A stretch of DNA of 64,000 nt from Diorhabda sublineata. Its lineage: Eukaryota > Arthropoda > Insecta > Coleoptera > Chrysomelidae. Numbering within the stretch: the stretch's first letter is position 1; each line of letters begins with the position of its first letter. Position numbers and translations under genes: made by a program. Below, piece after piece: positions 10,236-21,797 of the stretch. The stretch covers positions 62,001 through 126,000 of the forward strand of contig NW_026614284.1 in NCBI RefSeq assembly GCF_026230105.1. Direction: 5' to 3'. The notes beneath the pieces are model-generated. The model saw nothing but the letters and a program-made list of their open reading frames with translations, searched no databases and was not told the DNA's origin.

Positions 10236-12410
10236 TTATTATTTAGTTAAATCTATCATCGAACAGTTTATATTATTTAATGTCGGGCATTGTATCAATT
10301 GGATACACCCCTGAGCGCGTGGAAAACAATTTCTTGTTACGCCGTGGAAAATTTGAACCATAAACATCAAAAATGCCGACATCGAATGAGCCATCAACTG
10401 TTATTGTAAGCTTTATACTGTGCTTTTAGCTTTTACTTTATTTCACGTTTAAGAATGACAGAAATTCGTTACTGAACGCGGTATGCAACAGTAAAAAATT
10501 GTATGAGTATTACAATCTCTCTAATTTGATTTAGAAAAGATACAAAAAATGGAATGCACTATAATTATCCAATGATATATTAAAACTAAAATCTTCGTAA
10601 TCGGTAGAATTTTAAATATTTCTTGTTTTGTCATATTATAAAGAACTAATCGCATCGACTCAATTCCGAGTTGCATTTACCTCTAAAATTTGGCAAAAAA
10701 TACTGTTTTCCAACGTGTTTCACACAATATTTTTTCTAATTTTTAATTGGATGTGATTATTTGAATTCAAATTCAAAGTACTTGAATCGTATAATACGCT
10801 TTTATCTGAGACATACCAAATAATATGAAGGGTTCTGGAGAAAAATTTATAACGAATTAGAATATGGTAAATTACCCCTGGGGGGGGCTGTTTAGAAGCA
10901 AAAGGTACTTATTAGGTATTGTGCAATGGGCATGTATAAATTTACAAAAGAACCTAGGTATGATGAAATGAGTAAAAACAGCAAAGGATAAATAGTTGGA
11001 TTGAGCTTGTGCAAAACAAGTAAAAGAGAGAATGGTTGGAAAATTGATGTTATATGGGCAATCCAATTTGGTGGTCGATATCTCCGAATTTCACAGACCT
11101 AATTTTCATATAACAATGGTAGTAAATGAAGTAATTTTTTTCGCATTTACAGATATTTAGCGACGTAAACGTGACAATATCAGTTCAATTTGGTTAAAAC
11201 GTGTTAAGCTTAAAACATATATTTAAAGAATATTGGTTCTCCAATCCTGCTATTTCTATTGAGTAAGATAAAGTATTTTTTGCATTGATTACTATCTTAT
11301 GAAAATAAATTTTCGAAATATTTGGCTGGTTTGAAACTGGTTGTGAAATTTCATAATTTTGAATAAAGAATAAACTCTTAATTCTCTCTCTCTCCTGGGG
11401 AACAAATCCAATACGCAGAATATTTGTCATTTATTACTTACTGGCCGTTATAATAAGTTTACAAAACATCATGCGATCGTTGTATCAGTTGGCTCCACCT
11501 CCATCAATGTAATGTTGCGCAATGGAAAAATTGAAACAGAGATCAAAGGTGCCGACCACGAGTGAACAATTGCTGTAAACTGTGACTTAAATAAGTCATA
11601 CGATTTAAGTTTATCTTTGCCAACACCAAAGTCCGTCAAAATTCAAGTTAACTAGTCCATCTAACTGCATGACATGAAAAATTACTAAAAACAAAGTTAC
11701 AATGATTATTTTGTGAAACACTGTTCCTACTCTCACAATAACTCGTTTTGTAGCACGAGTACTACAAAAAGTAAAATTTTTTTATAATAATAAAATGACA
11801 TTAGTATCATTACCTATTTTGTGTTCATTTCATCTTTGTACTGAAGTGATATGTGTAAGATGTATAAAGTTTGAATCTCAAATTTCAAGTCTTGGTTTGA
11901 CTCATCGTAAAATTAACTATAAAATGTAAAATAAAAATACATACAATGACCAATTGTATGATACTAAAAATTTCTAAAAAAAATTTCAAAGAATTTCAAT
12001 TGTATCATTGTAAATAATGATATACCTAATAAAGTCTCTTATAAACATGAACTACAAGAAGTAATTTCATAATAATGCACATATATACAAAATTTACTCT
12101 GTGATATCGGAAACAGTTACAAAAAATAACCATTTCAGCAACGTTTTTGGTAACTTTTTATACAGTTTAACTCATGGCTGACAGATTGAAATTTATAGCT
12201 AACATTGGATATTTGGTAGGTATTGGGGTAATCAACCCCTACACATAAGATTATGGAATTTAGAAGAGAAAGAAAAATCAGTTTCAACCTAAAATACACA
12301 TACACCCAATAATAACAGAATGCACAAACTCATTTTAAATTTTTTTAAAATATTAGTAGTGTCAGGAATCAATTGAAGGCGCCTACGGGAATGAAATACT
12401 ATAACAAATA

Positions 12411-13733
12411 CAGGGTGCGGCAGCATAACTTCCTTTTTTCAAAAGTTAATAAAACTTATTGTATGAATCAGAAAATTTTTATTCGTTTTTTATAATACAG
12501 GCACATACATAAAGTTTTGTTTTACTGAGTTTTGAAGATCAAATCAGTTAGGTGACGTCCCCCATTCTCCATATACTGAGTAAACCGATTTCTGGCGTTT
12601 GTCATGACTCTTGCCAGCATAGCAGGCGTTATGTTGGCAATTTCTTCCTGGATGTTCGTCTTCAAATCTTGTAGGGTCCTTGGACGGTTCACATACACAC
12701 GGGATTTCAAAAAACCCCATAGGAAATAATCACAAGGGGTCAAATCGGGAGAGCGGGCTGGCCACTCCAAATCGCCCCTAATTGAGATAAGGCGCTCTGG
12801 GAAGTGTTCCCTCAAAACAGCCATCGATGTTCTTGAAGTGTGTGCCGTTGCTCCGTCTTGTTGGAACCAAGTGTCCCCTAAGTCCAACTCATCTAGCCGT
12901 GGGAAAAAAAATTCCTGTAACATGTTTACATACCGGTGCGAATTCACTGTCACTGTGACTTCATTTTCCTCAAAGAACCAGGGACCAATAATTCCACGTG
13001 AGTAAATTGCACACCACACTGTGACTTTAGGTGAATGCAAAGGCCGTTGATGCAATTGTCGAGGATTGGTATCAGCCCAGTAGCGCATGTTTTGTTTGTT
13101 TACGGATCCACACAAATGAAAATGGGCTTCATCACTAAAAAAAAACAATAGCGTCCTCAGGAACGACTTCCAGAAAAACCTCACACGCGTTCCTCCGAGA
13201 ATTGAAGTCACGTTCAGAAAGTTCCTGCACAATTGCCATCTTGTATGGATGAAAAATGAAGATCATCATGAAGTATTCTCCTCACAGAACGATCGGAAAG
13301 TCCAAGGGCAGACGCATGTTTGCGCGCAGAACGCCGTGGTGATCGCAACACTGAAGTTCTAACTAACTCAATGTTCTCCGGTGATCTAATGGGCCGAGGG
13401 ACTCCAGTTCTTCGTCTTGTCACACTTGCAGTTTGTCTGAACGTAGTGACCCACGTAACAATTGATTTCCGGTCCGGGACAGGGGCCAAGGGGGCTAAAT
13501 TAAAGCGATTCCGAAAGGCGCGCTGGGTTGCGATCACAGAACATCCGCTCGAAAAGTAAACCTCAACGGCAAACGCACGCTCCTCACTGTTCCAACGCAT
13601 GATGGCGACTGAACTGTGCCGGGACAAAACTTTATTGTCCCCCCTCTCGAACGAGACCACTAGCACTCCGTTACGACATCTACCGACTAAATGGCGAACT
13701 TTTTAAAAAAGGATGTTATGCTGCCGCACCCTG
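12411..13733 (-). mobile_element. Tc1/mariner-superfamily element, 1323 bp, DD41D-like
   Basis: The element has terminal inverted repeats of about 37 bp, left end CAGGGTGCGGCAGCATAACT and right end its inverse with two mismatches (12411-12447 and 13697-13733). It is flanked by TA at 12409-12410 and 13734-13735. Blocks D2 and D3 contain the uninterrupted site (AACAAATATTACGTTG) with a single TA, proving a TA target duplication. One transposase gene, on the minus strand, fills most of it. It is present only in D1, so it inserted after the D duplications, or was otherwise never copied into D2 or D3. Confidence 0.97.
12522..13600 (-). pseudogene. Mariner-like transposase with two single-base frameshifts
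   Basis: The likely start is the ATG at 13600 (MRWNSEERAFAVEVYF). The N-terminal part has helix-turn-helix-like segments, the second ending GLSDRSVRRILHDDLHF. The C-terminal part has the catalytic triad in order: DEAHFHL, WFQQDGATAHTS and SPDLTPCDYFLWG. Forty-one residues separate the second and third aspartates, the DD41D spacing reported for rosa-like mariner relatives. The reading frame shifts twice, at an A5 run on the plus strand (13252-13256) and at an A9 run (13137-13145). Removing one base from each would give a frame of 358 codons, so each looks like a one-base expansion. No other stop breaks it, suggesting a young copy, or homopolymer errors in the sequence rather than real decay. 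Confidence 0.93.
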
Positions 13734-14136
13734 TATTACGTTGAATTATGCTAAGCAAATACTATAACGTTATTTTTGACAAAACGACAGATGTTGCCAC
13801 GCATCACAAATGTCTATTGACTCACAAGAAAGTTTGGTAGGATTCATTGACTGTCATGCTAGTAATTAAGGAAGTACGACGCATGAGACCTACTTTGGTA
13901 GTGAAGTACTGGATAATACTATAACAACATTATAGGGGCTGATACATGCAACTTATTGTTAGGTGAACAAAAGGGAGCTGTTACAGTACTGATGATTTTG
14001 TTCTTCATATGTAATTGTGTCTTTGGGGACAATTGAAGGTTTATACTTTATACCGTGTACACTTATACCGTATAAGTTTGTTTGAGGACCTAACATTTTT
14101 GATATGTAAATGTGTATTTGGGGTCACTGGAAAGGT

Positions 14137-14164
14137 ATATACGGTATAAGTTTATACCGTATAT
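14137..14164. other. Palindrome with 13-nt arms built on TATACCGTATA
   Basis: ATATACGGTATAA and its inverse are separated by GT. Related words (TATACCGTGTAC, TTATACCGTATAAG) lie just upstream at 14045-14075, so this stretch could extrude as a hairpin or bind a dimeric protein. It is repeated in D2 (38788-38815) and D3 (44375-44402). Confidence 0.8.
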
Positions 14165-14206
14165 GTTATACAGTTTAAACTTATACTGTCCCCGTATAAC
14201 ACTTAT

Positions 14207-14208
<2 letters not shown>

Positions 14209-14246
<38 letters not shown>
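14209..14246. repeat. (AT)19 microsatellite
   Basis: This is the shortest of the five AT tracts at the start of block B. Its left flank is block D (CTTATCCATAT) rather than block A (CTTGGGCATAT). Confidence 0.98.
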
Positions 14247-14247
<1 letters not shown>

Positions 14248-14326
14248 TTTCAGTGCATCTTCGAGTTGCAAAGAAAAAATTGGGAGTACTCCCACCCCAA
14301 TAAGAGTTCAAGAACAACATAAAATA

Positions 14327-15077
14327 ATGAGAAGAAATAGTGTTACCGAAGGGATTACTAACATTCAAGTTCGTTCAAATTGTAGTAATTCTGCTGGAAA
14401 AGAATCGAGATTGATGTCGTCACTCCGTAATGTTAGAGAGAATTTATTAAAATCGCCTTATTATAATTCAAAGACTGGAATACTAGTCGATAACAATACT
14501 AAAATAGAATCAAAAGTTGAGAAAATAGTCACCATTAGAAAATCCCTTAACTCGTCGGTGAGTATTAATTAAATGTTACATAATAAAAAAATCAGCTTTT
14601 CAATTAATTTTGTGAAAAATTTGTTTCCCGTCTGTTTGCGTTCGACATGGAAATAGCTATTTTGTGACGATTTGCAAAGAATTACATAGAAAAAAATTGA
14701 TGGTGGAAAATCTATCATCGAATTTCACAGATATTATATAAAATAAAGCAGATGGGTCAAATCTCGCAGGAATCAGCTACAGCTAATTATTCTAAACTCA
14801 TAAAATCTTTTTCTTTCACACTGAAAAAAATATGAAGAAGACCTATCCAGACTGAATTGTAGGATGATAAGAACCAATGCTTCAGGTGCTCAAGTGAAAA
14901 ATACGCATTTGCAAATTAAATATTCGGTTTTTTTTTATGTTGAGCCTTTTAAATTTTCCATTTTAATTATCCTTACTATCCTTACTTATGTTTTAATTTC
15001 GTACAATATTTTGAAATTTAGTTATTTTTAATGTTTAGGGAAAACCGAAGAAGTCCGAAAAAGAGAACATTGGTTAG
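14327..15077 (+). CDS. Small two-exon gene of unknown function, copy 2
   Basis: Exon 1 is 14327-14557, with the same 77-residue peptide as copy 1 and the TCG|GTGAGT donor. Exon 2 is 15039-15077, GKPKKSEKENIG ending in TAG; the other copies end in TAA because of a one-base difference just after GGT. The left flank is block D, so any promoter upstream of the AT tract differs from that of copies 1 and 3. The intron differs by small indels in T and A runs. Confidence 0.45.
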
Positions 15078-15192
15078 GAATTAATTTTGCAAAATAATAA
15101 CATTGTGATACTGCAGGCAGAATTTTAATATGGTTGTGTAGTTTTCGATTTTAATTTTGTTTAGATAGTTTTATTTTTTTATTAATTGACAT

Positions 15193-17043
15193 ATTTTTAA
15201 TGTTTTTTGATATGCAATGAATAAAATTTTTTGAAAATAAATAGTTTTTTTTATATTTTCCTTATTTAGTCGTATTAAATTCGATCATTTTGTGTTTCAA
15301 TTTATTTCTTTAATGACAAAAACAATTTTTTGTTGTTAGTGGTAATTGTTGTAGTTTTTTTCTTTGTAGGCTTCCAGTCTAATAAGTCGTTTGGAAAAAA
15401 AATTCTCATATCTGTTGACCAGATGTTTTATTGCTTGTTCTCGTTTTTATGGCTGTGGTAGGTAAAGATGTGGATTTTTCCAATAAGACCCTTTCAACAT
15501 GTGCAAATAACACAATAATAAAGTAATAAATATTATGGGTTCCAATGGTTTTATAATTTGTACAGAGCTGGCCAAAAGAAAATAGTTTACTATCATATTT
15601 GGCATGATTGATTATGAAATTTTCAGAAAATGCTGATATTTTTACCGTCTCTCCAAAATAATATAATTTTCAACACATCTTAAAATTTGAATTCTTTTCT
15701 AATTTATAATTGTTTTCTTGTTATACACGAAGTTTGTTTAAACTTGGAAAAACTATATGATAATTAAGTCATGTAATGAAAATTATTAAGTATGACAATT
15801 TGGAGAAAATAGTTGATTATATTATTGCAGCTTTGCTTCAAAGTGGAAAGGTTTGTCTTGGTAATAAAAAAGACCATTTTCTTAATGATTATCTTTATTT
15901 TGTATTAGTTCTGAATAATTTTGACACTTGGGTATCATGTATTGTCCGTCCCATGGAGATTCCGAAAATCACAGTAGTTTTCGAATTTGAGGAATGGTTT
16001 TCGTGAAAATCCAATTTTCTCCTCTTGATTCACCCACCGCCATCTGCCCGATACAACACAAACTTTCTTCTCTGCTATACAGTGAGTAACTGTGAGGAAA
16101 GTGTGGTTCGGACATTATGGCACAGAGGATGCACGTGTTTTGTAGCGCCTGTCATATTCGCAATCCGTTATACGTCTCATAGATAAAATAAAAAAATGTT
16201 ATTGAATTGAAACCACCATCTTTTACTCATTCTATGATTTTACGATTATGTCGCTGTCTACCGAGCGACGCCGGAAACTAATTATAGTCTTTCTCCTGTT
16301 TATATAACAACCAGTTCGAAGCATTGTGTATAATTGGTTGCCTCTCCTTAAGGGTGAGACTAAATCAATTATATACAAATTTGATATTTCTAAAAACAAC
16401 TATCTAAACACATCAGATAAAGGAAAGTATCGAAAAAAATATGTGGTATCATGTATTTTCTCATAGAGATTTCGAAAATCACATTAGTTTTCGAATTTAA
16501 GCATCGGTTTTCGTGAAAATCCGATTTTTACGTTTTTTCTCCACTTTTCCCCCCCTAAATGATCTTTTTTCGAAAAAACTGATAGCTTTTCTGGGATCCT
16601 TATACCAAAATACCGCTCTGTGCAAATCACATTAGTTTTCGAATTTGAGCAATGGTTTTCGTGAAAATTCAATTTTCTTGTTTGATTTTTACTGAAAGTG
16701 TTTTTGTAACGCCTGTTATATCCGCAACCAGTTATATGACTCGCTTTTAATTCTCAATTCCCGATCACCAAGTTTCACATTTTCCATTTGGAAATCTGAT
16801 TGTACAGCATCGGCATCTTTGAAATTGACATATCTAAATCCTTTTCCCATACTGGTACGAGGGTCTCTGACAATTCTAACAGCTGATTCTATCAAACCAT
16901 AAGGTTCAAATAATTTCCATAACTGCTCTTCTTCAGCTCCTTAGGTCTCAAAGGAATAATAAATATAATTAATACTTATTGAATATTCAAAAATATGTAT
17001 GTCATTAATAAAACTTACAGAAATCAAAATTTCCAACGAACAC
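15193..17043. other. Block E: 1851-bp segment kept only between B2 and C2
   Basis: The other B/C junctions (3351/3352, 29324/29325, 39864/39865) jump from ...GACAT to ACAAATGC without this segment, sharing the same breakpoint with 1 bp of microhomology. E contains the RRM2 exon that belongs with the RRM1-tail exon at its right edge, so E is ancestral and the others descend from a deletion. From 15193 to 15930 it is AT-rich with no supported gene; a 76-codon open stretch at 15776-16006 runs into a dispersed repeat and is not convincing. Confidence 0.9.
15931..16744. repeat. Two to three copies of a dispersed repeat in block E
   Basis: A roughly 80-bp word set (GGTATCATGTATT, AAAATCAC, GTTTTCGAATTTGAG, GGTTTTCGTGAAAAT) occurs at 15931-16020, 16444-16530 and, partly, 16621-16680. 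A second word set (GTGTTTTGTAGCGCCTG, ATTCGCAA, GTTATA) follows the first copy at 16131-16181 and the last at 16697-16744. This looks like two insertions of one element family. The second ends exactly where the RRM2 coding similarity stops. No transposase or clear terminal repeats are seen. Confidence 0.6.
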
Positions 17044-17890
17044 ACAAATGCTTTTCTTTGAAAACATTACCATTTTGTTGAACTGCATTTGAGCATCTTC
17101 TTGTTTGACAAATCTGTAAAAAATGAAGGTAAAAAATGCCAATACTAATGAGAAAATATTAAAGCAATCAATAATAAAATTTAATATTAATTTCCATTAG
17201 TTACCTATGTTGAATCTGTTAATTAATAAATTTAGATAGCATTTGAAACAATATAATATATCTGATTTGGAAATTAAATATTACCTTATAAAACAAAAGA
17301 TAGATACATACTCTTTATATCAGAATGAAATTCTTTTTTGATGGAAGCGACTTTTTTGGGTATTTTTGGATCACAACGGGTATACCTTTAAACCTTAATG
17401 TCTTCTCAATTGGTCCATATTTATATTTTTAAAACACTTTTGATATTTTTCTTTTTATAATCTATAGAAACATTTCACTATCAACTATACTATTTACAAC
17501 ACTATTTGTTAATAATTTCTTTATTTTCAGACTACATTCTAAACTATCGTTTCCATTTACTTGTTCTTCTTCACCGTTAACCGATCCATTTAAACGGCTG
17601 CTAGCTGATAATTTTGTTTTCTTTACCTTATTTTTTTTGGACTTGGTTCTGTAGTATCCTTATCCTGATTTAATTGTTCTTTTTCACCATCAACATCCAT
17701 CATTTGATACTTTTTTTTTATTTTTCATTCTCTCCTTGTTGATTACCTCTCTTACCATTTTTTTCTTTGCGTTTTTTGTTCCTCTTTTGTTTTCAAAATA
17801 GATGCCGAACTACTCACTTCATTATCGTGTTAATTCAAATTATTTTTACTAGTTGATAAGCATTTCTTTCTTCAGATTAGTGTTTCCTCC
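16741..17890 (-). pseudogene. RBM34-like pseudogene, copy 2 (fullest, with RRM2)
   Basis: This is the best-preserved copy. On the minus strand, the basic N-terminal remnant (17890-17530) and RRM1 remnant (17475-17325) are followed by an exon (17113-17019) reading FVKQEDAQMQFNKM and ending CVFVGNFDF at a GTAAGT donor. After an 82-bp intron, an exon starts at 16936 with EEEQLWKLFEPYGLIESA, then VRIVRDPRTSMGKGFRYVNF and VKLGDRELRIK. These are RNP2 (VFVGNF) and RNP1-like (KGFRYVNF) motifs of a second RRM, in the RBM34 arrangement. The open frame ends at about 16744, where a dispersed repeat takes over. The linker between RRM1 and RRM2 is shortened and RRM1 carries stops, so the gene is very likely dead. 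RBM34-like proteins act in nucleolar ribosome assembly. Confidence 0.8.
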
Positions 17891-20121
17891 ATCGTTTAAA
17901 TGTTGTTTGATATCCAACTTTCTACCCTTACCTTCTTTCTATTCGTTTAGTTTGACTGAAATTCTCCTGACTTTAATTTTATCATCAGTGTTATTAAATC
18001 AGCTATACTTCATATCATCATCATATGTTCAGAAAAACAATGGTTATTCTATAAGAAATTCTTATAGTGAAAGTAGATTGTTTAGAATTCAATATTTTTA
18101 ATGGTTTACAATGGATTCTGGTGTGTTTATTTTAGAAATCTTTCATTTATATTATATTCTGTTATTGACCATTATCAGTCCCTTTTTTTGTTGAAAGTAT
18201 CCTTGGGTTGATATTTATATTTGAAAAATAACACGTGCGGTGCAGTTTTGGAACTCTTTTTATCTGTTTGTAGAATAGTTTGTTTACATTATATCGAGGG
18301 TTTAATACCGATAACGAAAAATGATCGTGCAGCCCCTTCTTGGATGCCTTTGTCTTTGTTCCAAGAATTGTTTGTTTCTAATATATTTTTTTTGATATTT
18401 ATGAGATTACATTCAACAGAATTGTTAGAGAGTTAAGGACCACCCTTCACTATGAGAAATTTTAAAATCGCATTATTCTACATAAATAATAGATAGTAAT
18501 ACCAAAATATTTATATATGTTGAGGATTTAATACCGATAACAAAAATTGACCGTGAAGCCCCTTTTTAAACGCCCTCATCTTTGTTGGAAGAATTTCTTA
18601 TTTACTTCACATTTCGAATTTATTTTTGATATTCATGAGAAAAATAATGTTCAATAGAATATTTTCTTATATGGTTTATGTAATTTGGGGATGAGGACCA
18701 CCCTACATTATGGGAAGTTTTAAAATGACAGAATTCTCGATATCAAGATAACAAAAAAGTTTTGATTTTGTCTTTATACATATGCAACTAATTTTTTGGA
18801 AACATCGTTTCAAATTCTACGATCCTTAATTAATATAAAAATTTTCATGTACCTGTAATCACCAATGAAAGTACTAATTCGAAAAACGAAGGTATGTCGT
18901 AAAACATTAAAAGTATATATTACCAAAAGGAAATTACTATTATTTGCTGCCCATAACCTCTACTTATATAGCCATTCAATAATATTAAGTTATTGTGAAT
19001 TGTAATAATTAAATCTATGCCATGTTTTATTGTATGAAGTATATCTATTATCACTAATTATTCGAAACTTTCTTAGAAATATTATTAAAAATTTATATTG
19101 CTCTTTGAAAACACTATTTTATTCAATATGGAAATTATATAACAAAATATGTAATATTTAATTACTTATTATTTAATAAATCAAAACTTTTACATCTTCT
19201 CAGTTCATTGACCCCTTTCGAATTCCTTGGGAATGTCTAGACTTGTTTTTGACTTGCGCACTTTAAATGTGACGTCACAAGCTTTAAACAATGCATTTAA
19301 TTATTTAGATAATGAAACTTTGACAGTATTACAAATTCGGGCAGACATATTTGATGCTAAATTTTCTATTCGTAAAATTTCGTGCAATTTTGTTTTCGAT
19401 GGTGAAGTGAAAACTATTTTCTTATTGATATAGGTAAGATATTATTCTCTTTATGTAAAAATTAACGAGATTTGTCCAATTAAAGTTTCCATGAAAATGA
19501 ACGATTTCAGTGTATTACATTTTATGGAATGCTAATGTTATATTATCATTTTATTAATATTTTCAAAGTAATTAAAATTAAGCATATTCTTCAGATAATT
19601 TGAAATTGTTTGAATCATTAATTTACTTATAAACATTAAACAAACGATAATCTAAAATATAGCATCAAATAGTTCGTTGACCCTTGTCTGTCTAGACAGC
19701 ATGTCGGCCAACTTTGTATGTCGACGCAATTATTGTTCACGTCAAATCTTTTCAACTGTAATGTGTTTTTTCATATAAAAATATATATAGATATTAATAT
19801 TAAAATACCTTATTTCGATTGTAGTACAAAATAGTTATTATTAGATAAATAAAATACAGAGATACCGGATTTGTTCGATAACGACAAAAAAAACTTTCGA
19901 TTTCTAGTTTTAAAAATGTGACTAATGTTGAAAATTTTTATTAGAAACATTGGAAATTCTCAGTATATCGATAGAAAATAGCTTTTATTTGAAAATTTTC
20001 GTGAAACGGATTGAAAATAAACATTAAAAATTATTTGTTTTTCTTTGATGTTTGTGGACGTGCGTGTTAACAATAATCCGATAAAGAATTTTCCGTGTTT
20101 TAATGCAATATTGTGAAAATT

Positions 20122-20178
20122 ATGGATAAACGGAAAATTCTTAACTACCAAGATGGTGATTTCCTCATTTGTGAACTG
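20122..20178 (+). CDS. Candidate short first coding exon, copy 2
   Basis: This is the counterpart of 6741-6797, reading MDKRKILNYQDGDFLICEL before a CTG|GTGAGT donor. The second codon differs (GAT versus TAT), the only difference in the exon. Function is unknown and no partner exon was found. Confidence 0.3.
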
Positions 20179-21275
20179 GTGAGTGATTTTTTGTCTTATT
20201 CATTTGATTTTAAATTTACTACCTAAAATATTTCTTGTCATTTGGTCTCAGATTATGGAGTGAAAACTATTTTCTTTTATATATCGGTTATATGCCGCCA
20301 TTCTTTTGGAACTTTGAATTTTCAAGTGCATTAAACTGGGGATCTTTTAATAAAACAAACTTAATCTAATCGTTTTTCACATATTTTTTTTTGATTGATA
20401 GATACTCAATACATAATTAGCTAAAGGGTTGTTACTAAACTAATAATTGAGTTTTCTGTTTCATAGAAAACTTTCCAAGTGAAGGTTTCTAATATTTTTT
20501 TTGGTATTTGTTCGTCTTGTTCAATAATTGGTGGGTATAGGAAAGAGAAAATTATTTATTGTTTGAATTTAGTGCTTAGCTGCTTCAATATCTTTGTTTT
20601 TTCGAATAAAAAAAAATTTGAGCTAATGAAGTTGTCAAGAATGTTTTTCTGGTGACTGATTTGCATTTTGAAAACTGTTTAGTCAAAACTTTCAATATTC
20701 ACTTTTCAATTATTTAATTTCTGGTGTGAGCTTCTCGGGGTACAATAATTCCTAGGTAGGTAGAAGATAGTCTTTAGGGTTGATATTTCAATATCTTTCG
20801 AGGGATTGTTATTCTATTTTTAAAATTTTATGTTTATTTTATTGTCCAAATGTAATAATTATGATTGATATTTTGATAAATTGTTGAACCTTCTCAGACC
20901 CTTTCTTTATCCTTCTAAGAATTTTATCTTCAAAAACCAACCACCCTTTTTTGTTTATTTAAGCAAACTTATATACCTCTTCTCGATGTTTTCTTTTATA
21001 ATTCGTATTCTAAATGTAATATCCAAAATTTAGGACTTGATAAAGGCTTTATTTATTACTGGGTAGAAAATGAAACAGAAATTTTGAAACTTGAAATAAA
21101 TTCTACACTGTATGAATTCTACGTTCTTTCTTTACTTAATAAACATTTTCATGTACCTACCTGTAATCACTAATGAAATTACTAATTCGAAAAACGAAGA
21201 CGTAGAAAAATTGAAAATATATAATAAGTACCTATCTAGTGTCCTAAAAAGAAACTTTGTTAAGCTTTCTTAACC

Positions 21276-21638
21276 ACTTTGTCAGATATCGTCGATTAAC
21301 ATCCATTGAAGCCCATTGAAGTCGATTGTCACTTTGTCTTGATTGAAAATTTTCAAAGTCTATCTTCCTCATTTGAAGTCGAATTTCAACATTTCTCATA
21401 TATTTGAATGAGTTTGCATCTAACTTTGTCAGATATCGTCGATTTACATTCATTGAAGCCCATTGAAGTCGAATCTCACTTTGTGTTGATTGAAAATTTT
21501 CAAAGTCTATCTTCCTCATTTGAAGTCGAATTTCAACATTTCTCATATATTTGAATGAGTTTGCATCTAACTTTGTCAGATATCGTCGATTTACATTCAT
21601 TGAAGCCCATTGAAGTCGATTCTCACTTTGTGTTGATT
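21276..21638. repeat. Short 147-bp satellite patch, type a, copy 2
   Basis: This patch is in the same place and phase as 7895-8257, with no difference noticed. The patch therefore predates the C block duplications. Confidence 0.97.
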
Positions 21639-21797
21639 TGACATCTCATATTTTCTGAAAAATTGGTGTGAACTTTTTGAAACTCATTGTATATATAATT
21701 ATTTAAAAAAAAATGAAAAATTAGTGGCCACCTGATAACTGAGGTATAAATTCATGATTTCTTTCACAAGCTAGAAACTAATGTGAAAATGACTTAC

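Larger units (their letters stand above)
3352..10592. repeat. Segmental duplication block C, copy 1
   Basis: This block is homologous to 17044-23974 (offset 13,381 over most of its length) and 29325-36566 (offset 25,973); 39865-40353 is a truncated fourth copy. It holds the RBM34-like pseudogene, two degenerate 226-bp-spaced repeats near 4.9-5.36 kb, a candidate plus-strand first exon, a short satellite patch and a three-exon minus-strand gene fragment. The stretches 5360-6740, 6800-7890 and 9170-10592 are AT-rich and show no supported gene. Confidence 0.95.
10593..14208. repeat. Segmental duplication block D, copy 1 (with a transposon insertion)
   Basis: This block is homologous to 36567-38859 (D2) and 42194-44446 (D3), apart from the 1323-bp element at 12411-13733. 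Outside that element I see no supported gene: the sequence is AT-rich, with a G-tract after CCCCT (8 G here, 9 in D2, 10 in D3). D2 and D3 share several differences from D1, for example GGAAACAGATACAC versus GGAAACAGTTACAA near 12110, so D2/D3 split most recently. The block ends in ACCGTATA-rich palindromic sequence before the (AT)n tract. Confidence 0.95.

Noticed and set aside
11194..11430. 78-codon minus-strand frame starting MTNILRIGFV, repeated in D2 and D3
   Set aside because: It has an ATG and survives in three copies, but the composition is AT-driven, the copies are recent, one copy difference is non-synonymous (FFIQN/FLIQN), and no family or splice context supports it.
13320..13559. 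Plus-strand open frame inside the mariner-like element
   Set aside because: It is the antisense shadow of the transposase N-terminal domain.
15776..16006. 76-codon frame in block E
   Set aside because: Its C-terminal half is translated dispersed repeat (also at 16444 and 16621), and the N-terminal half has no recognisable feature.
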